A stretch of DNA of 64,000 nucleotides from an uncultured Chitinophagaceae bacterium (lineage in GTDB: Bacteria; Bacteroidota; Bacteroidia; Chitinophagales; Chitinophagaceae), in assembly GCA_937907395.1 (NCBI GenBank), contig CALCII010000013.1, positions 558,001-622,000 on the forward strand. Reading direction: 5' to 3'. This document shows, piece after piece, positions 1-8,829 of the stretch. Positions within the stretch are counted from its first letter, which is position 1. The number at the start of each line of letters is the position of its first letter. Both the position numbers and the translations under genes were made by a program. The notes under the pieces are model-generated. The model did no database searches. It saw only the letters and a list, made by a program, of their open reading frames with translations, and was not told the DNA's origin.

Positions 1-236
1 TCTTTTAATACTTTGATCCTTACTCTGAATTTTGTTTCATTTACAAAGTCAGAAGTCGTAACTATGTAGCTCACTTCTGCAAAATCAATTAAATACTCGG
101 CAGCTGCATCTTTCTGGTACGTGCATTCTTTGTATTCAAGATCTGCTTTATCAATTTTGCCGAATGAAGGAAGTTTTTGTGCGTAAGAAAAAATACTGAG
201 CCCCATAAACAGGAGCAGGGTAGCTGTTTTGTGCAT
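1..236 (-). CDS. Secreted DUF3857-like protein, N-terminal part only
   Basis: The reading frame starts at an ATG (complement of 234-236) and runs off the left edge, so only the first 78 residues are seen. Residues 1-20 form a signal peptide ending in SYAQ. The mature start (KLPSFGKIDKADLEYKEC, then a stretch rich in D and A) resembles the beginning of DUF3857/transglutaminase-like envelope proteins common in Bacteroidota; that family call is inference from a short fragment. A -7-like TAAACTTTG lies upstream at 269-261. The rest of the protein is outside the window. Confidence 0.6.
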   Translation of the reverse strand, partial: MHKTATLLLFMGLSIFSYAQKLPSFGKIDKADLEYKECTYQKDAAAEYLIDFAEVSYIVTTSDFVNETKFRVRIKVLK

Positions 237-305
237 TGAGTGTCGTTTTAAGGTTAGGCGCAAAGTTTACGTAAAAAAAAACAAAAAAAAATGACGGAAA
301 TAAAA

Positions 306-336
306 AATCCCCTGACGGTTATACCGTTAGGGGATT
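306..336 (-). terminator. Rho-independent terminator of ndk
   Basis: A 14-bp stem (one G-T pair) with a 3-nt loop (AATCCCCTGACGGT / ACCGTTAGGGGATT) is followed on the minus strand by a T-run. It lies about 30 bp past the ndk stop codon. Confidence 0.85.
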
Positions 337-364
337 GATGTATCAAACAATTTTATGATTAAAG

Positions 365-781
365 TCAGAATCTTTCCAGTCCGCTGAAAAAGAAGTCGCC
401 TTCAATCTTTGCATTTTCATCGCTGTCACTTCCATGAACTGCGTTTTCACCAACAGAAGTAGCATATAATTTACGGATGGTTCCTTCATCTGCTTTCGCA
501 GGATCCGTAGCTCCAATCAGTTTGCGGAAATCGGCAACGGCATTGTCTTTTTCCAGTATTGCTGCTGTGATAGGGCCACTGCTCATGAATTCAACCAGCT
601 CGCCATAGAAAGGACGTTCTTTGTGAACCGCATAAAATTCACCGGCTTTTTCTGCACTCAGTTTTAGTTGTTTCAGGGCTACCACACGGAAACCAGCTTT
701 GATAATGTGATCTAAAATAGCGCCTTGATGACCGTTTTTCATAGCATCAGGCTTAATCATTGTGAACGTACGATTACTCAT
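365..781 (-). CDS. ndk: Nucleoside diphosphate kinase
   Basis: 138-residue protein, close to the usual 140 of the family. It transfers the gamma phosphate from NTPs to NDPs through a phosphohistidine and so balances nucleotide pools in the cytosol. The start MSNRTFTMIKPDA carries the family's N-terminal strand, and NAVHGSDS near residue 117 holds the active-site histidine. A longer in-frame extension to 994 exists, but it has no family similarity and would run across the promoter region, so I start at the ATG at 781. Monocistronic: its own terminator follows, and nrnA is divergent. Confidence 0.97.
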   Translation of the reverse strand: MSNRTFTMIKPDAMKNGHQGAILDHIIKAGFRVVALKQLKLSAEKAGEFYAVHKERPFYGELVEFMSSGPITAAILEKDNAVADFRKLIGATDPAKADEGTIRKLYATSVGENAVHGSDSDENAKIEGDFFFSGLERF

Positions 782-804
782 AATATGATGTTGTTTTTGC
801 GCCG

Positions 805-835
805 CAAAGGTAAGGAAAACCAATTGTGACACGAA
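805..835 (-). promoter_or_regulatory. Putative Bacteroidota-type promoter of ndk
   Basis: The minus strand carries TACCTTTG (812-805), a full match to the TAnnTTTG -7 element of the Bacteroidota primary sigma factor. A weak TTCG lies 19 bp upstream in place of TTTG at -33. It is 24 bp before the ndk start codon. Confidence 0.55.
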
Positions 836-891
836 GGATAAAAACAGCTTCAGTAAGCACAGGTGTGCCGTTTGGGCCCTTATCCGGTCAA

Positions 892-924
892 TTGAACCAC
901 CATCAGCAGTTTTCCCTACATTTG
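892..924 (+). promoter_or_regulatory. Putative promoter of nrnA
   Basis: TACATTTG at 917-924 matches the -7 consensus TAnnTTTG, with TTG at 892-894 as a candidate -33 element (spacing 22, slightly long). The start codon at 936 is only 12 bp downstream, so the transcript would have a very short leader. Confidence 0.45.
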
Positions 925-935
925 CAGGCATTTGT

Positions 936-1949
936 ATGCAGACTATCAGTGAATTATATCCACGGCTCGCAGAGCCCCGCAAAGTAGTGATCACTACCCA
1001 TCAGAAACCAGACCCTGATGCAATGGGTTCATCCCTTGGTTTATATCATTTACTTATTCAGTTAGGGCACACCGTTCAGGTGATTTCACCCACGAATTGG
1101 GCCACGTTTCTGGATTGGATGCCGGGATCGGAACAGGTGATTGATTTTGAGAAGAATGTGCAGAAATGTGAGAAAATCATTTTTGATGCCGACTGGATTT
1201 TCTGCCTCGATTTCAATGCCCTAAACCGTGCCAAACGTATGGCCGAGGTATTGGCCAATGCAAAAGCCGAACGCATATTAATTGATCATCACCGGGAACC
1301 ACAGGTTGAAGTGTTTGCCTATGGGGTGAGCAATGTGCAGAAAAGCTCCACCAGTGAAATGATCTTTGATTTCATAAAGGACAGCGGCCACCTGGATAAA
1401 ATCAATCAACCCATCATGCAGTGTTTATATGCTGGTGTTATGGGCGATACGGGTTCCTTCCGCTTCCCGTCGGCATCGGCCACTGTGCATGAAATGATCG
1501 CTCATTTTAAACGCAACGGACTGGAACATACGCCCATTCACGAGAATGTGTACGACAACTTCCTGGAAAACCGCTTCCGTTTTATCGGACATGTGCTGAT
1601 GAACCGGATGCAGATCGATTACCAGTTAAACACAGCTTTGATGTGGGTGACCAAGCAGGATTTACTTCGTTTCGAAATCAAAACCGGTGATACCGAAGGG
1701 CTGGTGAACTATCCGCTGGGTATCCAGGGCATTAAACTGTCGGCATTGGTGATTGACCGTGATGAAAAAAGAAAATGGAGCTTCCGTAGTAAAGGTGACT
1801 TCGATTGCAATACTTTTGCTCGCCGGCATTTTAACGGCGGCGGCCATTTTAATGCTGCCGGTGGAGAAAGTGACGAAAGCCTGGATGCAAACCTCCAGCT
1901 ATTTAAACAGGTGATACCTGATTATGAGTCTCAACTACAATCTATATAA
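936..1949 (+). CDS. nrnA: DHH/DHHA1 phosphoesterase, NrnA-type oligoribonuclease / pAp phosphatase
   Basis: 337 residues. The N-terminal DHH domain has VITTHQKPDPDAMGSS (residues about 18-34) and the signature ILIDHHREP near residue 113. The C-terminal DHHA1 domain has the glycine-rich FNGGGHFNAAGGE around 300-312, which binds the substrate phosphate. Known NrnA proteins degrade 2-5 nt RNAs and dephosphorylate 3'-phosphoadenosine 5'-phosphate with Mn2+. This length and domain order match that family rather than the longer RecJ or the membrane-bound GdpP. The FKBP lipoprotein gene follows after 10 bp, suggesting co-transcription. Confidence 0.92.
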   Translation: MQTISELYPRLAEPRKVVITTHQKPDPDAMGSSLGLYHLLIQLGHTVQVISPTNWATFLDWMPGSEQVIDFEKNVQKCEKIIFDADWIFCLDFNALNRAKRMAEVLANAKAERILIDHHREPQVEVFAYGVSNVQKSSTSEMIFDFIKDSGHLDKINQPIMQCLYAGVMGDTGSFRFPSASATVHEMIAHFKRNGLEHTPIHENVYDNFLENRFRFIGHVLMNRMQIDYQLNTALMWVTKQDLLRFEIKTGDTEGLVNYPLGIQGIKLSALVIDRDEKRKWSFRSKGDFDCNTFARRHFNGGGHFNAAGGESDESLDANLQLFKQVIPDYESQLQSI

Positions 1950-1959
1950 TAACAACAAA

Positions 1960-2886
1960 ATGAAGACAATTCAATCATTTCTTTTATTGGCAGTTACAGC
2001 CATCTTGCTTGCTTCCTGTGGTGGCGAATCATTCAAGAAAACGAAAAGCGGACTTTTATACCAGATCATCCCCGGTGGAAAAGGGGAAAAAGTAAAACCA
2101 GGTAACTATATTAAATTCAACATCCGTGTAGTACAGAAGGATTCTGTTTCTTACGATTCATGGGGTAAAATTCCTGCTTTCACTGTGATCGACAGTGTGG
2201 GACGCCCTTATGATCTTTCTGAAGTGTTTCCAATGTTGAGTGATGGTGACAGCCTCGTAGTAATTCAAAGTGCCGATAGCATTGCCCGTCAGCAAATGGG
2301 ACAAATGCCTCCCGGTTTGAAAAAAGGAGATAAGATCAAATTTTATGTAAAAGTGCTGAAAGTATATACTGATCTTACTGCTGCTCAAAACGATTTTAAT
2401 AATGAAATGACCCTTCAGAAAGAACGTGAGTTCAAAGCTATTGAAGAGTATCTTAAAAAGAACAATATCACAGCTACTAAAACAGCTCTTGGTACATATG
2501 TACAAATCACTTCTCCCGGCGATGGTGCCAAGCCCGACAGCGGAAAACAAGTATCTGTTAAGTATACTGGTTTGAACTTTGAAGGAAAGAAATTTGATTC
2601 CAACGTTGATTCTTCTTTTGGCCATATTGATCCGTTAAAAATCGTGATCGGTCAAATGGGAAGTATCCCGGGGTTTGAAGATGGTGTGAAACAATTATCT
2701 AAAGGTGGGAAAGCTAAAATTTATATTCCTTCTATGCTGGCTTACGGTATGCAAGGAGCACCACCTGCCATCAAAGCTTACGAAAACCTGATTTTTGAAG
2801 TTGAAGTGCTGGACATCACAGATGCTCCCAAGCCGAACAGCACCTCAACGCCTCAACATGGTCCAGATGACGGACATGGTCATTAA
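1960..2886 (+). CDS. FKBP-type peptidyl-prolyl isomerase lipoprotein with two FKBP domains
   Basis: 308 residues from the ATG at 1960; an upstream in-frame ATG at 1924 lies inside nrnA and would mask the signal peptide. Residues 1-21 form a lipoprotein signal with lipobox LASC. There are two FKBP-like domains: a divergent one (about 28-125) and a canonical one (about 180-290) with VKYTGLNFEGKKFDSN, the PGFEDGV segment and AYGMQGAPPAI. The tail is histidine-rich. It should catalyse proline isomerisation in the periplasm as a folding catalyst. It follows nrnA by 10 bp and ends at a strong bidirectional terminator. Confidence 0.9.
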   Translation: MKTIQSFLLLAVTAILLASCGGESFKKTKSGLLYQIIPGGKGEKVKPGNYIKFNIRVVQKDSVSYDSWGKIPAFTVIDSVGRPYDLSEVFPMLSDGDSLVVIQSADSIARQQMGQMPPGLKKGDKIKFYVKVLKVYTDLTAAQNDFNNEMTLQKEREFKAIEEYLKKNNITATKTALGTYVQITSPGDGAKPDSGKQVSVKYTGLNFEGKKFDSNVDSSFGHIDPLKIVIGQMGSIPGFEDGVKQLSKGGKAKIYIPSMLAYGMQGAPPAIKAYENLIFEVEVLDITDAPKPNSTSTPQHGPDDGHGH

Positions 2887-2907
2887 TACCTGTTCTTACA
2901 ATACATT

Positions 2908-2938
2908 AAAAACGGAGACAATCGTCTCCGTTTTTTTT
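2908..2938. terminator. Bidirectional terminator between the FKBP gene and folP
   Basis: A 7-bp GC-rich stem (CGGAGAC / GTCTCCG) with loop AATC is flanked by five A on the left and eight T on the right, so it can end transcription from both sides. The two converging genes stop at 2886 and 2937. Confidence 0.9.
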
Positions 2939-3767
2939 ATGCTTGTTTCAGTGCGCTGATCAGTTGTATGGCTTCTGCAGCTTCCTTCACATCATGCACC
3001 CGTAAAATGGATGCACCTTTTTGCAAAGCAACTGTGTTTAAAACAGTGGTCCCGTTTAATGCTTCTTCGGCTGTGATGGATAATGTTTTGTAAATGGTGG
3101 CTTTGCGGCTGATGCCCACCAGTAAAGGATATGGTAATATACTCAATGCTTCCAGGTTTTTCAGCAATTGAAAATTATGTGTGGCTGTTTTGCCAAAGCC
3201 GAACCCGGGATCGAAGATGAGATCGGTGATACCAGCTTTTCTGCAAGCATCTGCTTTATGAATAAAATAATCCAGTACTTCAATTGTTATATTCTCATAA
3301 GAAGGATTCAGTTGCATGGTCTCGGGTGTGCCTTTCATGTGCATGGCTACATAGGGAACCTGTAGCCGGGCTACTGTTTCTATCATCTGTTCATCCATGT
3401 TCCCGGCGCTGATATCATTGATAAGATCGGCTCCTGATTTTACAGCTGTCTCTGCCACCAAAGCATGATAGGTATCAATCGAAACGTATAGTTCCGGAAT
3501 TGCTTTTTTGATGGCTTCAACAACAGGAAGGATGCGGTCGAGTTCTTCCGTTGCTCCAATCCGTTCACTGCCGGGACGGGTGCTTTGTCCGCCAACATCA
3601 ACAATCGTAGCCCCATCGGCCACCATTTGCCGGGCCTTGTTTACAGCTGCTTCAACGGCATTCATCCGGCTGCCTGCGTAAAAGGAATCGGGTGTGATAT
3701 TAAGGATGCCCATTACAACAGGTTCTTCTATCACCAGTAATCTTCCCTTACAATTGAGTGTGTACAT
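2937..3767 (-). CDS. folP: Dihydropteroate synthase
   Basis: 276 residues, normal for the family. It condenses dihydropterin pyrophosphate with p-aminobenzoate in folate synthesis. The TIM-barrel signatures are clear: VMGILNITPDSFYAGSR (residues about 18-34, pterin site), DVGGQSTRPGS (about 56-66), and DPGFGFGKT around 190. The gene converges on the FKBP gene through a shared terminator. On the other side the DUF1599 gene is divergent, with start codons 68 bp apart. Confidence 0.96.
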   Translation of the reverse strand: MYTLNCKGRLLVIEEPVVMGILNITPDSFYAGSRMNAVEAAVNKARQMVADGATIVDVGGQSTRPGSERIGATEELDRILPVVEAIKKAIPELYVSIDTYHALVAETAVKSGADLINDISAGNMDEQMIETVARLQVPYVAMHMKGTPETMQLNPSYENITIEVLDYFIHKADACRKAGITDLIFDPGFGFGKTATHNFQLLKNLEALSILPYPLLVGISRKATIYKTLSITAEEALNGTTVLNTVALQKGASILRVHDVKEAAEAIQLISALKQA

Positions 3768-3835
3768 TGCCCCGATTCGTTTATTTTTGGTCAGTCAGTT
3801 CACACCGAAGTAACAAAACAATTTTTAAATTTTTC

Positions 3836-4384
3836 ATGAATACATTGGCGCAATACGATGAAGCGATCGCATCCTGCAGGGATATTTTTTTAAGTAAGGC
3901 GAAAGATTATGGTACTTCCTGGCGTGTGTACCGCACCATTTCTGTGGTGGACCAGATTTATATCAAGGCGAAACGGATACGTACCATACAGGAGAAAAAA
4001 GCACAACGAATAGGAGATAGTATTACTTCTGAATTTAAGGGCATTCTCAATTATGCCATCATTGGGTTGATTCAGTTACAGTTGCAGGAAGAGGAGGAGC
4101 AGGATTTACCGGTTGACCAGTTGGCTGTATTGTACCAGAAAGAAGTAATAGCGGCCAAAACTTTGATGATCGATAAAAATCATGATTACGGAGAAGCATG
4201 GCGTGAAATGCACCAGGAGACCTTTGCGGATATGATCCTGGCACGTTTGCAACGCATCCGCCAGATTTTACAGAATGAAGGCAAGACGATCATGAGTGAA
4301 GGCATCGATTCCAATTATTATGATATTCTCAATTACTGTGTGTTTGCTTTGATTCTTATTAAGGAAGGCAATCACGAAGGATAA
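3836..4384 (+). CDS. DUF1599 protein with two internal repeats
   Basis: 182 residues from the ATG at 3836; the frame is open for 26 codons upstream but that part overlaps the start of folP. The protein has two copies of a domain of about 75 residues, each with a K..DYG..WR motif (DYGTSWR in the first, DYGEAWR in the second), followed by R.R.IQ/RQI helices and an ILNY segment. This matches the DUF1599 family. Its function is unknown. In Bacteroidota it commonly sits between folP and a DoxX-type gene, as here. Confidence 0.85.
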   Translation: MNTLAQYDEAIASCRDIFLSKAKDYGTSWRVYRTISVVDQIYIKAKRIRTIQEKKAQRIGDSITSEFKGILNYAIIGLIQLQLQEEEEQDLPVDQLAVLYQKEVIAAKTLMIDKNHDYGEAWREMHQETFADMILARLQRIRQILQNEGKTIMSEGIDSNYYDILNYCVFALILIKEGNHEG

Positions 4385-4410
4385 TTGATTTTAAAAATAC
4401 GATTCTGCAC

Positions 4411-5520
4411 ATGAAGGCATTACTTACAATCATACGATGGCTGGTAGGTTTGTTATTTATCTTTTCCGGATTGGTAAAGGCAAACGATCCATTGGGGTTG
4501 AGTTATAAAATGCAGGAGTTTTTTGAAGCATGGGGCTGGATGCAGTTTCATGATTATACATTGGCTATTTCTGTATTGATGAATGCGTTTGAAATCATTG
4601 CCGGTGTGGCACTGATTGTAGGCTGGCGGATGAAATTGTTTTCATGGTTGTTATTATTGCTGATTGTGTTTTTCACCTTTTTGACCGGCTATGCATCGCT
4701 GGCGCAAAACCCCGATGGTTCGCCCAAATTTGCATCCTGTGGTTGCTTTGGTGATTGCATTCCGCTGGACCCTGAACAATCGTTTTATAAAGACATTATT
4801 TTACTGGTTCTGATACTGGTGATCTTTATTTTCCGGAATAAAATCAAGCCTGCCTTTTCAAGCGGCAGTTTCAATTTTATTGTAATTATTGCCGCCGTTT
4901 TCTTTTCATTCGGCTTTCAGATTTATACCTACCGGAATTTACCTGTGGTAGATTGTTTGCCTTTTAAAAAGGGAAATCATTTGCTGGAACAACGAAAAGT
5001 TCCGGCTGATGCAGTGTTGCCGAAATATGAACTGAAGTTTATCTATGAAAAGAACGGTGAGAAAAAAGAGTTTGATGTATCTAACCTGCCTGATAGTACC
5101 TGGAAGTTTGCCGATCGCAAACAGGTGCTTATTTCGAAAGGGAAAAATTATGAACCAAAGATTAAAGACTTTGAGTTAAAAACAATCGCTGGTGTTGATT
5201 CAACAGACGCAATCCTCAGCCAGGCATCGGAATATTACTTTCTCTTTATCAAGAATTTTGAAGGCATGAGGAAAACAGAAAGCTGGCGAACACAGATCCT
5301 GGAACTTGCAAAAACTAAAAGGATATGGATTGTGACAGGGCAGGGTGACGTAGCCGCTGAGTTTTTTAAAGATGTTCCCGGTATACCTGTTTCTCAAATT
5401 TTGGTTTGTGATGTGACTGCCATCAAAACAGCAGCAAGGGCTATCCCCACTTTGTATAAAATGAAAGGTGATGAAGTGTTGAATAAATGGAGTTGGGCCA
5501 ATTTCAGCAAAGTGGATTAA
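4411..5520 (+). CDS. DoxX-like membrane protein with extracytoplasmic C-terminal domain (BT_3928-like)
   Basis: 369 residues. The N-terminal 140 residues carry four predicted helices of DoxX/MauE type (LVGLLFIFSGLVKANDPLG at the start, then hydrophobic stretches near 50, 75 and 125). A conserved cysteine cluster, SCGCFGDCIPLDP, lies at about 109-121 between helices 3 and 4. The region after about 165 is soluble and ends in a thioredoxin-like fold without a CxxC pair, as judged by pattern only. The cysteine cluster suggests a redox or metal role at the membrane; that is inference. It follows the DUF1599 gene by 26 bp. Confidence 0.8.
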   Translation: MKALLTIIRWLVGLLFIFSGLVKANDPLGLSYKMQEFFEAWGWMQFHDYTLAISVLMNAFEIIAGVALIVGWRMKLFSWLLLLLIVFFTFLTGYASLAQNPDGSPKFASCGCFGDCIPLDPEQSFYKDIILLVLILVIFIFRNKIKPAFSSGSFNFIVIIAAVFFSFGFQIYTYRNLPVVDCLPFKKGNHLLEQRKVPADAVLPKYELKFIYEKNGEKKEFDVSNLPDSTWKFADRKQVLISKGKNYEPKIKDFELKTIAGVDSTDAILSQASEYYFLFIKNFEGMRKTESWRTQILELAKTKRIWIVTGQGDVAAEFFKDVPGIPVSQILVCDVTAIKTAARAIPTLYKMKGDEVLNKWSWANFSKVD

Positions 5521-5545
5521 TTATTTACTACTAATCAACCTGCAT

Positions 5546-6604
5546 TTGTATTCGTTCATTCTTCGCAAGTTTTTGTATGGATTCCTGGTTTTGCTGGGAG
5601 TGGTTACGCTTGTGTTCTGGATGTTCCAGGGATTTGGTGATCCGGCACGAATGATCATGGGACAGTCGGGTGATTCCACCACACTTAATAACATCCGCAA
5701 AGAACTGTACCTCGATCAACCGAAGTGGAAACAGTTTCTGCTTTACTGCAACGATGTTTCACCGGTGGGAATTCATTCAACCGCTGAGATAGAGAAAAAA
5801 AAGCTGCATGGTTTGTTTTTTCATGCTGGCGGCAGTCGTGAAATCGGGTTTAAAATTCCTTACCTGCGCAAAAGTTATCAAACCAAAAAAGATGTATGGA
5901 GCGTATTGATGGAAGCATTGCCCGGTACGATCATGTTAGCACTCGCAGCTATGTTGCTTGCAACGGTTATTGGCATTGTGCTTGGTGTTACAGCTGCTGT
6001 TAGAAAAGACAGTTGGCTCGATTTCTCTTCTGTGTTTACAAGTATACTGGGTATTTCTGCGCCTTCATTTTTCATGGGTATTCTCATAGCCTGGTGTTTT
6101 GGTTTTTTACTCAATCATATTACCGGACTGAATATGACGGGTAGTTGGTTTGATATAGATGTGGTCACAGGAGAAAAACAGTTAACGCTGCAAAATCTCA
6201 TACTTCCTGCTGTTACATTAGGTATTCGTCCGCTGGCGATCATTACACAACTTACACGTAGTGCCATGCTGGATGTATTGGGCCAGGATTATATCCGTAC
6301 TGCACAGGCAAAGGGACTCAGCAACAGAACCGTGATCTGGAAACATGCATTGCGTAATGCGTTGAACCCGGTTATTACCGCTGTAACAGGTTGGTTTGCC
6401 GAACTACTGGCCGGTGCTTTTTTTGTAGAATATATTTTTGGATGGAAGGGAATCGGAAAAGTTACGGTGAGTGCTTTGGAAAAACTGGATTACCCGATTG
6501 TAATGGGTAGTGTATTATTATCTGCTTTCCTGTTTGTTTTGATCAATATCATGGCCGATGTGTTATATGGTGTGGTGGATCCACGGGTAAGAACAACGGC
6601 ATAA
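5546..6604 (+). CDS. ABC transporter permease, dipeptide/oligopeptide (DppB) type
   Basis: 352 residues from a TTG at 5546, the only plausible start after the upstream stop. The N-terminus MYSFILRKFLYGFLVLLGV is the first helix typical of DppB/OppB. A periplasmic loop of about 100 residues follows, then five helices. The cytoplasmic EAA-type loop is clear near residues 245-280 (IRTAQAKGLS...KHALRNALNPV), the ATPase docking site. It ends in DPR. No ATPase, second permease or binding protein is encoded nearby, so its partners lie elsewhere. It starts 25 bp after the DoxX gene. Confidence 0.88.
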   Translation: MYSFILRKFLYGFLVLLGVVTLVFWMFQGFGDPARMIMGQSGDSTTLNNIRKELYLDQPKWKQFLLYCNDVSPVGIHSTAEIEKKKLHGLFFHAGGSREIGFKIPYLRKSYQTKKDVWSVLMEALPGTIMLALAAMLLATVIGIVLGVTAAVRKDSWLDFSSVFTSILGISAPSFFMGILIAWCFGFLLNHITGLNMTGSWFDIDVVTGEKQLTLQNLILPAVTLGIRPLAIITQLTRSAMLDVLGQDYIRTAQAKGLSNRTVIWKHALRNALNPVITAVTGWFAELLAGAFFVEYIFGWKGIGKVTVSALEKLDYPIVMGSVLLSAFLFVLINIMADVLYGVVDPRVRTTA

Positions 6605-6610
6605 AATACA

Positions 6611-6640
6611 TTAGCCGCCTTACAGGGCGGCTAATATTTC
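6611..6640 (+). terminator. Terminator of the permease gene
   Basis: Stem TTAGCCGCC / GGCGGCTAA (6611-6619 with 6626-6634) is followed by a moderate T-rich tail (TATTTCTTTT). It lies 7 bp after the permease stop codon. Confidence 0.7.
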
Positions 6641-6662
6641 TTTTATAAAAAGGGGACGTTAA

Positions 6663-7055
6663 TTACATCCATTTAGTAAGATATTCATTGAATTCTTTAC
6701 GCAATTCTTTCACTACTTTTTCAAAGCTTTCAAATTCATCTTTCATTTTATCGTGTTCGCCAACAAAGATGGTTCCCATTTTGCCGGCATGATGCATGGC
6801 ATCGTCAGCTACGTGCTGTACATGCTCGTTTATGCTATGTCTCAACTCGTCAATATTGTTTCTTTGTACGATTAACTGGTTTTGAAAATGTTCCACTCCC
6901 GCCATAGCGTCGTGGTGGGTGTTTTTACTGGCAATTTCCGACAGGCGGTTTTCTAAAATATCCAGGTCTTTTTCATAAAATTCAATCGCCTGCAGCCATT
7001 CGTTATGATCGGTTCCGCAATGGGATGTGTCTGTGTAGCTCATGGGACTTTGCAT
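6663..7055 (-). CDS. Small helical protein of unknown function
   Basis: 130 residues, no signal peptide, highly charged and almost entirely helical by pattern, with heptad-like spacing over residues 20-125, so probably a coiled coil or four-helix bundle. It is unusually rich in histidine (for example THHDA, EHVQH and MHH). The internal Met at residue 5 (MSYTDTSH) is an equally good start. I do not recognise a named family. The neighbours (a permease on the other strand, DUF721 upstream) give no functional hint. Confidence 0.6.
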   Translation of the reverse strand: MQSPMSYTDTSHCGTDHNEWLQAIEFYEKDLDILENRLSEIASKNTHHDAMAGVEHFQNQLIVQRNNIDELRHSINEHVQHVADDAMHHAGKMGTIFVGEHDKMKDEFESFEKVVKELRKEFNEYLTKWM

Positions 7056-7189
7056 TTAGGGTTAAAAATTCATTGAATGCTATCCAAAGTTGACCGACAG
7101 GTCCCATAAAGAAAATGACAGAAGTCAGGTTTCAATCTGACTATTATTTCAATGCAAGTGAGGGCTATATTCTAACTTGATTCACCTTT

Positions 7190-7471
7190 TTATTTAATGA
7201 TCACTTCCTTTACCGCATGTTCATTAAATAATTCATTCACCCGGTTGCGGATTTTTTCTTTCTGATAGATGAGTTCCTGCTTCAAAGGCGCCACGCTGGT
7301 GGTGATGATGAGTTGCTGATTGATGAGTTGAATATCGTCAGTATAAGTAGCAATGGTTTTTCCCATGAGGTCTTCCCATACATCTTTGATCTGGAGCGAT
7401 TGCACACGGTTTTTGATCTTACTCCGTTGCAGGTATTCCTGCATTGCCTGTTGTAATGAAAACTGTGCCAT
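7190..7471 (-). CDS. DUF721 (DciA-like) protein
   Basis: 93 residues. The pattern of an N-terminal helix, a W-containing segment (VWEDLMGKTIATYT, residues about 30-43) and a short beta region (LIITTSVAPLKQEL) matches DUF721. In other phyla the DciA members load or recruit the replicative helicase. It lies 20 bp downstream of recF on the same strand, a gene pair seen across Bacteroidota, which supports a role in replication or repair. The family is short here and lacks the C-terminal extension of proteobacterial DciA. Confidence 0.85.
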   Translation of the reverse strand: MAQFSLQQAMQEYLQRSKIKNRVQSLQIKDVWEDLMGKTIATYTDDIQLINQQLIITTSVAPLKQELIYQKEKIRNRVNELFNEHAVKEVIIK

Positions 7472-7491
7472 GGTGTGAAGGTAGATAAATA

Positions 7492-8580
7492 TCAGCTTTT
7501 AAGTTCGATGAGTTGAATCGGAATCTGCAATGCCTCAAATGTTTTTACCATACGATCGGTATGTGTATCGGTGATAAATATCTGCGCTTCCGCATCGGCA
7601 CAAATCGTGTGCAGTAGATTGTGCATCCTGTCTGCATCGAGTTTTTCAAATACATCGTCCAGCAACAAAAAAGGAGCAAATCCTTTGCTTTGATGTAAGG
7701 TGGCAGCTTCGGCTAATTTGAGAGAGAATAGCAGGCTTTTCCGTTGTCCCTGTGACGCTTTTGTTTTAAATGCTTCGCCATTCAACAGTAACTTCAGGTC
7801 ATCTTTATGAATACCAGCCGAGCAGCGCTGCAACAGGTAATCTTTTTCCCGGTTTTGCTGAAGTAATGTTTCAAAAGGAACATCGGTGAGCTGACTTTCA
7901 TACAACAACTCAACCGCTTCCTCCTTCCCGGCAATCGTTTTGTAATAGTCAAGTACTGTTTGCTGAAAGGAGGGAAGAAATTCTTTCCGTTTCTGGTATA
8001 TAAAATTTCCGGCACTGATCAGTTGTTCATCCAGTACATCCAGCAAGGATGAGTTGCGTGTTTGTGACTGTGCCGCATTCTTCAGGTAACTATTACGTTG
8101 CGCCAGGATTTTATTGTACTGGATGAGTTGTTGCAGATAGTCCTGGTTGATTTGCGAAAGCAGGGTATCCAGGAATTTCCTTCGTAATTCACTGCCGCCA
8201 ATGATGATTTCGGTATCATCCGGTGCAATCATCACACAGGGAAAGCGGCCGATATGATGGGAGAATTTATCATAAGGAGTGCTGTTGCAGCTGACTTCTT
8301 TCTTTCCGGTTTCACGCAAAATCAGCGTTACATTATTGGGTTGCCCGTTCAGTTCGATGTTGCCTTCCAACCGAAAGCCCGATTGCCCTTGCTGCACATT
8401 GTTGCTATCGGCCGGGGTAAAATAACTTTTGGTGAAGCAGAGGTAGTGAATGGCGTCCAGCAGGTTGGTTTTGCCAATACCGTTTGCCCCGGTAATGGCC
8501 ACAATATGCCGTTCAAAATCAAAGCGTTGGTGGCTGTAATTCTTAAATTGAGTGATATGCAATGATTTCAGATGCAACAT
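7492..8580 (-). CDS. recF: DNA replication and repair protein RecF
   Basis: 362 residues from the ATG at 8580 (MLHLKSLHITQFKNY). The longer open frame to 8763 has no RecF-like sequence. Walker A is GANGIGKTNLLDA (about 31-43), the signature motif is SQGQRKSLLFSLKLAEA (about 275-291) and Walker B is FLLLDDVFEKLD (about 300-311). RecF binds gapped DNA and with RecO and RecR helps load RecA. It forms a pair with the DUF721 gene and is divergent from pdhA. Confidence 0.95.
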   Translation of the reverse strand: MLHLKSLHITQFKNYSHQRFDFERHIVAITGANGIGKTNLLDAIHYLCFTKSYFTPADSNNVQQGQSGFRLEGNIELNGQPNNVTLILRETGKKEVSCNSTPYDKFSHHIGRFPCVMIAPDDTEIIIGGSELRRKFLDTLLSQINQDYLQQLIQYNKILAQRNSYLKNAAQSQTRNSSLLDVLDEQLISAGNFIYQKRKEFLPSFQQTVLDYYKTIAGKEEAVELLYESQLTDVPFETLLQQNREKDYLLQRCSAGIHKDDLKLLLNGEAFKTKASQGQRKSLLFSLKLAEAATLHQSKGFAPFLLLDDVFEKLDADRMHNLLHTICADAEAQIFITDTHTDRMVKTFEALQIPIQLIELKS

Positions 8581-8829
8581 GAGGCTGCAAGATAGGAAGA
8601 GCTGTTCAGTTACGGCGGAGGTGCCCCATTTGCTGCTGATTGAACTGTAGTACAAGAGTGCGACGCCACTGCTGCTGAACAGGGATGGGCAGCCGGTACC
8701 ATAATGAACCGGTAAAAGCCCTGCTTTTGCCTGATTTTGAGGGGAAAGGAGGTGGAAATTCAAATTGCGGAAGCCCGCTCAAAATTCGCAACTGACCCTT
8801 ATCTTTGCCACTCTAAAAAAATTACCCAC

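Noticed and set aside
782..994. N-terminal extension of ndk
   Set aside because: Not family-like, and it covers the ndk promoter and the start of nrnA.
8581..8763. N-terminal extension of recF
   Set aside because: RecF proteins start with the strand seen at 8580; the extension has no similarity and invades the pdhA leader.
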